Source: Acidobacteriota bacterium (lineage in GTDB: Bacteria > Acidobacteriota > Terriglobia > Terriglobales > Acidobacteriaceae). From it: 64,000 nt of DNA. Under the pieces are notes generated by a model. The model was not told where the DNA came from and ran no database searches. It worked only from the letters and a program-made list of their open reading frames with translations. The position numbers and the translations under genes are program-made. Position 1 is the stretch's first letter. Each line of letters opens with the position of its first letter. Below are positions 57,841 to 64,000 of this stretch, piece after piece. The stretch covers positions 1 to 64,000 of the forward strand of contig JAJYVF010000007.1 of the NCBI GenBank assembly GCA_021792135.1, read 5' to 3'.

Positions 57841-59388
57841 ATGGCATGGCTGGAGCGCCTGTGCGGTGTTCCCGGTCACAGAGTAGGCCGGACGTTACAA
57901 AGATTCGGCAGCGTCGTTCGTCGTCAACCACTGGGAACTGCGGGAGTTGTGGGCGGGATCGCAGGGCTGGCCCTGCTTGTGGCGATCGGATGCGGGAACC
58001 AGTACCGGCCCGTGGTTACGCCCATTCCGCCAACCGGGCCGGCACCCGAGCCAACAGCGGATGTTCTGCTGGTTTCGCAGCCGGATTTCACTCCCCTGCC
58101 TCAGGGGCTGAGCTCTCCCTGCACCGGCGTGGTCTATCCGACCCCGAGCGTCTTTACGCTGGTGAACTTCTCCGGGGACTCCATCGTGGCTCAGGCCAAC
58201 GGCGGCAATGGGCCTCTGACATTCTCGCTCGATATCAGCGGCTCCGGCTACGCCTTTGCTCCGAACTGCGATGGAACCCTGACGACGGCGCTGCCCAGCG
58301 TAGCATCGCTGCTGACGCAGAAGGTACAGACCAGTACGCTCCTGCCGGATTCGGAGCCCACCAACACACTGCTCGCCAACGGCAGCCTGTATGTGACGGA
58401 AGTGGGTCTGCACGGGCCCACCTGCCAGGTAACGAATTGCGTGGCGCAGATGACCGGCTCACCGGAGGCATTGAAACAGGAGATACCGGTGGCGCCGTCG
58501 GTCATCAACCTGTCGGGTTACGGTTCGGGTGAGAGGATCTATTCCATCAGCCAGGGCAATTCCCTGAGCGGAACGCAACCCGCATGGGGCGACTGCGATA
58601 ATCCCTCGGCGGTAACCGCAAACGGCGAGGCTGATGCGATTGAGACGGTCAACAACACGATTTCCGCGCGCCTGCCGCTGGGCATTTGTCCCGTTTACGG
58701 CTTCATGACCCCGGACACCTATCGCACCTTCGTGATGAACCGCGGAAGCGGAACCGTAACGGTGATTAACTCGCAGCTGAATGCCATCGACTCGCAGCAT
58801 CCGACGATCACGGTGGGCGCCGGACCGGTCTACGCCGATTACTACCAGAACGGGCAGCTGCTGGTGACGGCCAATTACGACTCCAACACCATCAGCATCA
58901 TCGATGTGAGCCTGGACGTCTACGGCAACGACAGCTCAACTTTCGGCACGGTGCGAGCCACGGTGCCTGTGGGACTCCATCCGGTAGAGGTCTCCGTGCT
59001 GCAGGACGGAAGCCGCATCTACATTGCGAATCAGGGACAGATTGCCCCCGACGGCACAGTCGCTGTTCCGGGCAGCGTAACGGTGGTGAATCTGACGACC
59101 TTCGCGGTGGAAAAGACGATCCCGCTCACCTCGAACCCGCATGCGATCGCGTCGGTCTATAACTATCCGATCGGGAAAGTCTACATCTCTTCGCAGAACA
59201 GCCCCTACCTGACGATCATCCGCACCGACACGGATATTGTGAGTGCAACGCCCGAGATGCAGGGCAACATTATTGAGATGCGGGTAAGCTCGCAATTCCC
59301 CGATCAGACGGCCAGCAGCTCTTCGCCGGCGAGCAGCACCGGCAACTATCAGGTGGAAAGCCGCTCGGTGGGCTCCGGAGCGCCTTAA
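57841..59388 (+). CDS. Exported beta-propeller (YncE-like) protein, possible lipoprotein
   Basis: About 515 residues from ATG 57841; TTG 57826 and GTG 57832 are alternatives. After a basic leader comes the hydrophobic segment LGTAGVVGGIAGLALLVAIG followed by Cys (GCGN), which resembles a lipobox, though the leader is long (about 45 residues). The body repeats blades such as TFVMNRGSGTVTVINSQLN, LLVTANYDSNTISIIDVSL, RIYIANQGQIAPDGTVAVPG and KVYISSQNSPYLTIIRTDTD, the YncE/lactonase-like seven-blade pattern. The C-terminus is Ser-rich. Likely an envelope binding protein; no enzymatic residues are evident. Confidence 0.85.
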   Translation: MAWLERLCGVPGHRVGRTLQRFGSVVRRQPLGTAGVVGGIAGLALLVAIGCGNQYRPVVTPIPPTGPAPEPTADVLLVSQPDFTPLPQGLSSPCTGVVYPTPSVFTLVNFSGDSIVAQANGGNGPLTFSLDISGSGYAFAPNCDGTLTTALPSVASLLTQKVQTSTLLPDSEPTNTLLANGSLYVTEVGLHGPTCQVTNCVAQMTGSPEALKQEIPVAPSVINLSGYGSGERIYSISQGNSLSGTQPAWGDCDNPSAVTANGEADAIETVNNTISARLPLGICPVYGFMTPDTYRTFVMNRGSGTVTVINSQLNAIDSQHPTITVGAGPVYADYYQNGQLLVTANYDSNTISIIDVSLDVYGNDSSTFGTVRATVPVGLHPVEVSVLQDGSRIYIANQGQIAPDGTVAVPGSVTVVNLTTFAVEKTIPLTSNPHAIASVYNYPIGKVYISSQNSPYLTIIRTDTDIVSATPEMQGNIIEMRVSSQFPDQTASSSSPASSTGNYQVESRSVGSGAP

Positions 59389-59393
59389 GTACA

Positions 59394-59821
59394 GGCAACA
59401 GGAAACAGGCAATAGAAGAACAACTGCGAGCCGGGTGCTGGCTTTACCTCTCCGAAGAGACCTATGGTCTTTCCCCTCAGCTTCGCCGGGCGGCCGTCTC
59501 TGTCGCGAGCACGATTGCAGAGGGGCATGGGCGCACCCCCAGCCGGGACCACATTCAATTCCTCGGCATCGCACCCGGATCGAACCCCGGACTGCAAACG
59601 CACCTGGTCATAGCCGGAAAGCGGGGTATGGTCGATCCTCGAAAACTGAGTGGAACCGAGGGCTTCTCTGGTGAGATTGCGCAGATGCTGGCCGCACCCA
59701 TCAGAAGGATTCGACGTAACGAACACACAACAGGCGGCCTGATGACAGCGAGGAGACTTGTCAATCAGGCTGATCCCTGTTCCTGCTAGCTGTTCCCTGC
59801 AGTTAACTGCTCCCTGTTGCC
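59394..59821. repeat. Imperfect 15-bp inverted repeats framing a decayed gene
   Basis: GGCAACAGGAAACAG at 59394-59408 matches the reverse complement of CTGCTCCCTGTTGCC at 59807-59821 in 13 of 15 positions. The 428-bp interval holds the four-helix-bundle pseudogene. The left arm begins 6 nt after the beta-propeller stop and the right arm ends 17 nt before the TolC stop. This suggests a small cassette inserted between two envelope genes. No target-site duplication was identified with certainty. Confidence 0.6.
59430..59789 (+). pseudogene. Truncated four-helix-bundle protein (23S rRNA intervening-sequence type)
   Basis: The plus-strand frame ending TAG 59787-59789 reads YGLSPQLRRAAVSVASTIAE, GHGRTPSRDHIQFLGIAPGS, LQTHLVIAGKRGMVDPRKLS and GEIAQMLAAPIRRIRR. 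These are the conserved helices of the four-helix-bundle family found as inserts in 23S rRNA genes of some bacteria. The usual N-terminus (about 30 residues with a WQKAM-like motif) is missing and no start codon with a ribosome-binding site precedes it. Substitutions such as GSNPG for GSNLE suggest decay. It lies inside the inverted repeats listed above. Confidence 0.75.
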
Positions 59822-59837
59822 AATCCCCCGCCTTTAG

Positions 59838-61277
59838 TTAGGGCGCAATGCCTATCTCGTAGTTCAGGGTTGAGAGAGACAACCGATACTGATAGCGGGC
59901 GTTGGTGTCCTGAATCTGCGCGCTGGTCTGCTGCAGCTGGGCCTGGGTCAGCTCGACGATGGAACTGAGGCCCATCTGATAGCGGGTCTGTGCCAGCGCC
60001 ATGGCCAGATTGGCTTCCTTGACCAGCTGCGCTGTTACGGCCATCCGCTGCCAGTTGTTGTTCGTCTGAAGCCATGCGATACGAACGTCGCGCACGATGC
60101 GGTCCCGCAGGTCGCGGCTGCCTTCGGCAGCCGCCTGCGCGCGGTACCGGGCTTCCTTCGCCTGGGATATGTACAGGAAGCCATTGAAAATGGGAATACT
60201 CATGTTGCCCCCAATACCTCCCCAGTAGTCGGCGTTGTAGTAGCGGTCGACGCGGAAGGGGACGGTTCCCGCCGTACCCTCAGCGGAGATGGTAGGCAGA
60301 AGCTGATCCCACTGGGAACGAGCATACTTCTGAGCAGCCGTGGTGCCGTAGTTGAGAGCCTGGAAATCGGGGCGCTGCTGCAATGCGGTCTGGATCAGGG
60401 AGTCGGCGGAATCCGGCGGAGGCGGCGGGGCTTCCTTGTCCTCGATGAGCCGGAACTGGACATTATGATCGAGGCCGAGCACCGCGTCGAGCGTGGCCAT
60501 GCTGGCATCGGCATTGTTCTGAGCGTCGAGCTGCAGCAGTTGGGCCTCGGAGAGGTTGACGTCCGCAAAACTGAGATCGAGGATGGATTTCAGCTTATTC
60601 TGCGTCATCTCCTTCACCTGAACGTCGGTGGTATTGCGGGTAATCACCGTCTGTTTGGCAACATCGAGAAGAGCCTGGGCTGTGAGGGCATCGTAGAAAG
60701 CCTGGTCGGTGGCCAGAACGATCTCTTCCACCGTGGCCAGAGCACTCGCGTTGGAAGCCTTTTCCTGAAGTTCGCGCGAGAGCACGAGATTGTGGGTATG
60801 CCCGAAGTCGTAGAGGAGCTGGGTGATGTCCACGCCGGCGCCGGCGTGCTCAAAAAGGCGCGAGGCGTTGAGCGCTCCGGCGGAAAGGCGAGATCCGTTT
60901 TGCGCCTCGACGGCGGTCATGGCAAAGTTCGCGTTGGGAAGTTCCACGGCCCGGGCCTCGCGATAGACCTGGTGCTGCGCCAGAGCCAGCAGCTTACCGA
61001 CACTCACGCGCGGATTGTTGCGGATGGCCATCTGCTCCGCCTGGGCCCGCGTGAGTCCGGGCATCTGGCTCTGGGGCGGCGTCTTCTCCGGCGAAGACAG
61101 GTTGACCTGCGCGGGGGGCTGCCGATTTCCGTTCGCAGGCGAAGCGACCGACGCCCCGGCCTGCGCAATCTCCACGGGTGAAATCATCTGCGGTCCGGGC
61201 GCAGCGGGAAGTTTCGTCTGGGCAAATACAAGACCGCCACCGGACAGCACGGCCATCAGGAAAAAAGATCGAATCAT
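59838..61277 (-). CDS. TolC-family outer membrane efflux protein
   Basis: A 479-residue outer-membrane channel with signal peptide (MIRSFFLMAVLSGGGLVFAQ). Two OEP repeats are visible. The first includes RAQAEQMAIRNNPRVSVGKL and TVEEIVLATDQAFYDALTAQ; the second includes ADSLIQTALQQRPDFQALNY, QSLLPTISAEG-like text (QLLPTISAEGTAG) and MALAQTRYQMGLSSIVELTQ with AQLQQTSAQIQDTNARYQYR. It forms the exit duct of a tripartite pump. Its ATG (61275-61277) overlaps the stop of the RND gene (ATGA), so the two are coupled. A membrane-fusion subunit would be expected upstream, beyond the window. Confidence 0.93.
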   Translation of the reverse strand: MIRSFFLMAVLSGGGLVFAQTKLPAAPGPQMISPVEIAQAGASVASPANGNRQPPAQVNLSSPEKTPPQSQMPGLTRAQAEQMAIRNNPRVSVGKLLALAQHQVYREARAVELPNANFAMTAVEAQNGSRLSAGALNASRLFEHAGAGVDITQLLYDFGHTHNLVLSRELQEKASNASALATVEEIVLATDQAFYDALTAQALLDVAKQTVITRNTTDVQVKEMTQNKLKSILDLSFADVNLSEAQLLQLDAQNNADASMATLDAVLGLDHNVQFRLIEDKEAPPPPPDSADSLIQTALQQRPDFQALNYGTTAAQKYARSQWDQLLPTISAEGTAGTVPFRVDRYYNADYWGGIGGNMSIPIFNGFLYISQAKEARYRAQAAAEGSRDLRDRIVRDVRIAWLQTNNNWQRMAVTAQLVKEANLAMALAQTRYQMGLSSIVELTQAQLQQTSAQIQDTNARYQYRLSLSTLNYEIGIAP

Positions 61278-64000
61278 GCCTCGGCTCCCTTGCGTGCATT
61301 CATCCTGTGTTCGAGACGGGTGTGAATCACCAGGTAGACGGCGGGCACCAGGAAGACGGTGACAATCACCGAGAATCCCAGACCACCGATGACCGCACGC
61401 GCCAGAGGAGCATACTGCTCGCTGCCGGCTTCGAGGCCAATGGCCATAGGAATCATGCCCAGCAGGGTGGCCAGCGATGTCATGAGGATCGGACGCAGGC
61501 GCACCTTGCAGGCTTCCACCGCCGCATCGAGCAGCGACATTCCCTGTTCGTGCAGGATGCCGGTGAACTCGACGATGAGAATACTGTTGGAAACCACGAT
61601 GCCGGTCATCATGATGACGCCCATCAGGGACATGATGTTGAGCGTGCTGCCGGTCACCAGCAGGATCATCACCACCCCGGCGAGGCCGGGCGGGATGGCC
61701 ATCAGGATGATGAAGGGATCGATGAAGGAAGCAAACTGCGACATGAGAATCAGGTAGACGAGGAAAATGGCGATTATGAGCCCGACGCCGAACTCCTTGA
61801 ACGACTGATTCATGCTGACCACAGCGCCCCGCATGTTCAGCACCATGTTGCGGGGAGTTTTGGTGTGCGCCAGCAGCTGGCTGATGCGATTCCCGACTCC
61901 TTTGAGAGATTCGGTTTTGGTGGAGACGTAGACGTCAATCACGCGGCGGATCTGATAGTGATCCACCTCGGTGGGGGTGTTGATGAGCTTGATGTCCGCG
62001 ACAGAATTGAGCGGCGTATAGCCCCCGCGGTGCGCGCCCAGCCACATCTGAGGCTCCATCGCGGAAGCGAAGCGCGACTCCTCCACGGGGTTATACCCGG
62101 GCGGATGAGTGCCGCGCAGCGGTATGTTCTCGAAATCCTGCATCGACATGTTATCGATCCAGTGGTTCATATACTGGACGGTCACAAAGTAGTTATTGCC
62201 GCTTACCGGGTCAATCCAGTAACTGGGAGCAATCATGCCGTCGGAGGTCAGCGCGGTGATCACGTCATCCACCACGTCCTGCGCCGAGAGGCCGATCAGA
62301 CTGGCTTTCTCGCGATCGATATTCAGCTGTATGCCCGGATAATCGAGGGACTGAGGAATATAGACGTCGCTGACGTTCGGCATTTGCCGGATCCTGCGGG
62401 CAAGATCCTCGGCCATGGCCATCGCGCCGTTCATATCCATGGCCTTGACCTGGACATCGATCGGCGTCGCCAGACCCTTGTTGATGACCGAATCGATGAG
62501 GCCTCCGGCCTGGTAATAGGTGGTCAGTTCAGGCATCTCGCGCGACAGACGCCGGCGCACACGCCGCATGTACTCATAGCTGCCGATCGAGTGATCTTCC
62601 CTGAGGGCCGTCTGGACGAAGGCCGTATCCATGGACGCGTTCGGGGTGAAGATGGAAGAGAGATCGGGATAGACGCCGATATTGGACATGATCATCTGCA
62701 GATCGGAGGGCTTGACGGTCTGGCGGATGATCTTTTCGACTTTGGCAATGTACTGGTTGCTGACCTCGATGCGCGTACCGCTGGGCATGCGCACATAGAT
62801 GACGAACTGTCCGGGGTCGGTACGCGGGAAATAGGCTCTGCCAAGGAAGGGGAAGAGGCCTGCGAGGATGGCGATGATGCCGCCGAAGATGACCACAGCC
62901 GTGAGGCCGGGTCGCACCAGCACACGTTTGGCGACTCCCTCGTACCAGTCCAGCATGTGCCGGAAGTGTTCATTGAACTTCGCGACAAATCGCTGAAAGA
63001 GGGATATGCGGCCAGTGTCGGCGTGGCTCTCGTCGCCCGTCGTATGGTGAATCCGCACGAACTGTGCGCAGAAGAGCGGCACCACCGTCATGGCGAAGAA
63101 GTAGGAGGCGAAGATGGAGAAGACGACGCCGAGGGCGAGCGGAGTAAAGATGTAGTGGCTGATACCGCTCAGAAAACTGACGGGGAAAAAGACGATGGAC
63201 GTGGTGGAGGTCGCGGCCAGCACGGCCAGCGAAACTTCCATGCCGCCCTTTTCCGCGGCGATGCGCGGGGGCTCGCCCATTTCCATGTAGCGGAAGATGT
63301 TTTCGAGGACGACGACAGAGTCGTCGATCAGGCGTGAAAAGGCCAGCGCGAGCCCGCCCAGCACCATGGTGTTAATCGAGTCGCCCATGGCGTGGGTGAG
63401 CAGGAGACAGACCAGCGCCGAGAGCGGGATCGACAGCATCACGGCAAAGGTTGCACGTGGGCTGCCGAGGAAAATCAGAATCATGATCCCGGTCAGAAAG
63501 AGGCCGATGCTCGCCTCTTTGACCAGATTCCTGATCGCCAGCCGGACGAAGATCGACTGATCGAAGACCACCGAGGCTTTGAGCTGGGACGGAACGTCGA
63601 GCAGGTGCTTGACGGCGGCCTTCATGCCGTCGACGATCTCGATGGTATTGCTGTCCCCGCCCTGCTTGAAGACGGGAACGTACACCGAGCGCTGGCCGTC
63701 AATGCGGACGATGTTGTACTGAAGAGCGCCGGAATCCTCGGCGTGCCCGATATCGGCTACCAGCACGGAGCCGTTCCCCACCGATCTAAGCGGCATCTCA
63801 TTCATTGACTTGGCGTCGGGGAACTGGCTGTTGGCGTAAATGTTGTAGTCTTTGGTGCCGATGCGGACGTCGCCGGCGGGAAGAATGAGGTTGGAGCTGT
63901 TGACCGAGTTGACTACGTCGTTGAGGCTCAGATTGCGAGCTTCCATCTTCAGTGGGTCGACGTAGATCTGAATCTGACGGTAGGTGCCGCCAAAGGGCTG
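61274..64000 (-). CDS. RND efflux pump inner-membrane transporter (partial, 5' end off the window)
   Basis: At least 909 codons of an AcrB/HAE1-type transporter; the N-terminus lies right of 64000. The visible part begins in the first porter domain (QPFGGTYRQIQIYVDPLKME) and includes the TM4 proton-relay motif LALAFSRLIDDSVVVLENIF with Asp-Asp. It also includes FFPVSFLSGISHYIFTPLAL, the second porter repeats, PGLAGVVMILLVTGSTLNIM and MTGIVVSNSILIVEF. In TM4 the usual GxLVDD reads SRLIDD, keeping both acids. LRPILMTSLATLLGMIPMAI and GLGFSVIVTVFLVPAVYLVI near the C-terminus are typical. Driven by protons, it exports drugs, lipids or metals; the porter-type motifs favour hydrophobic compounds over heavy metals. 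Confidence 0.94.
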   Translation of the reverse strand, partial: QPFGGTYRQIQIYVDPLKMEARNLSLNDVVNSVNSSNLILPAGDVRIGTKDYNIYANSQFPDAKSMNEMPLRSVGNGSVLVADIGHAEDSGALQYNIVRIDGQRSVYVPVFKQGGDSNTIEIVDGMKAAVKHLLDVPSQLKASVVFDQSIFVRLAIRNLVKEASIGLFLTGIMILIFLGSPRATFAVMLSIPLSALVCLLLTHAMGDSINTMVLGGLALAFSRLIDDSVVVLENIFRYMEMGEPPRIAAEKGGMEVSLAVLAATSTTSIVFFPVSFLSGISHYIFTPLALGVVFSIFASYFFAMTVVPLFCAQFVRIHHTTGDESHADTGRISLFQRFVAKFNEHFRHMLDWYEGVAKRVLVRPGLTAVVIFGGIIAILAGLFPFLGRAYFPRTDPGQFVIYVRMPSGTRIEVSNQYIAKVEKIIRQTVKPSDLQMIMSNIGVYPDLSSIFTPNASMDTAFVQTALREDHSIGSYEYMRRVRRRLSREMPELTTYYQAGGLIDSVINKGLATPIDVQVKAMDMNGAMAMAEDLARRIRQMPNVSDVYIPQSLDYPGIQLNIDREKASLIGLSAQDVVDDVITALTSDGMIAPSYWIDPVSGNNYFVTVQYMNHWIDNMSMQDFENIPLRGTHPPGYNPVEESRFASAMEPQMWLGAHRGGYTPLNSVADIKLINTPTEVDHYQIRRVIDVYVSTKTESLKGVGNRISQLLAHTKTPRNMVLNMRGAVVSMNQSFKEFGVGLIIAIFLVYLILMSQFASFIDPFIILMAIPPGLAGVVMILLVTGSTLNIMSLMGVIMMTGIVVSNSILIVEFTGILHEQGMSLLDAAVEACKVRLRPILMTSLATLLGMIPMAIGLEAGSEQYAPLARAVIGGLGFSVIVTVFLVPAVYLVIHTRLEHRMNARKGAEA

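Overview
The window is GC-rich DNA from a bacterium, almost certainly an Acidobacteriota member of the Terriglobia/Acidobacteriaceae type. The evidence is family-level recognition from the translated sequence: two secreted proteins of the VWFA-related acidobacterial family (17.2 kb and 55.1 kb), a very large Oar-like TonB-dependent receptor with an N-terminal carboxypeptidase-regulatory fold (40.8-43.8 kb), a DUF5666 exported protein, the tig-clpP-clpX-lon order, and several plant-polysaccharide enzymes (GH39, GH3, a GH13 relic). No database search was run, so the species is not named.

Layout. 0-3 kb is a worn accessory region ending at a tRNA-Glu gene. It holds a four-repeat CRISPR array of type I-C style with no cas genes in view, a tyrosine recombinase broken by two frameshifts, an internal deletion and a lost catalytic Arg, and a P4-type integrase reduced in frame to its two ends beside the tRNA 3' end. 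3.4-9.9 kb is a tight six-gene operon: CoA-transferase, 2-oxoacid:ferredoxin oxidoreductase (ferredoxin subunit, VorB-like alpha subunit, fused beta+gamma subunit), branched-chain aminotransferase and glutamate dehydrogenase. Together these can deaminate branched-chain amino acids, oxidise the 2-oxoacids to acyl-CoA with reduction of ferredoxin, and pass the CoA on. 10-22 kb has an ABC permease, the translational GTPase TypA, a SpoIVB-type S55 protein divergent from a VWFA protein, miaA, a multi-spanning membrane protein and rpsT.

22-27 kb is carbohydrate catabolism (GH39 glycosidase, Ldh2-type oxidoreductase, zinc alcohol/polyol dehydrogenase). 27-31.6 kb has tRNA genes for Arg, His and Pro with small conserved-type genes between them, and a less GC-rich patch after tRNA-Pro. 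31.6-40 kb contains a Cys/Met-metabolism PLP enzyme and the protein quality-control cluster tig-clpP-clpX-lon on the minus strand, then a hypothetical protein and a NUDIX hydrolase. 40.7-56.7 kb mixes outer-membrane and periplasmic functions (TonB receptor, DUF5666 protein, M23 peptidase), sugar transport and hydrolysis (FucP-like and sugar-porter MFS, GH3), histidine ammonia-lyase, rlmH and cobO. 56.7-64 kb has a DUF92 membrane protein, a beta-propeller lipoprotein candidate, a decayed four-helix-bundle gene inside short inverted repeats, and a TolC-RND efflux pair running off the right edge.

Relics are a theme. Besides the two integrases I can read a truncated Uma2 nuclease (12.3 kb), a group II intron reverse transcriptase tail (21.7 kb), a GH13 amylase fragment (24.3 kb) and the four-helix-bundle gene (59.6 kb). 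No complete insertion sequence, no cas gene and no rRNA were found.
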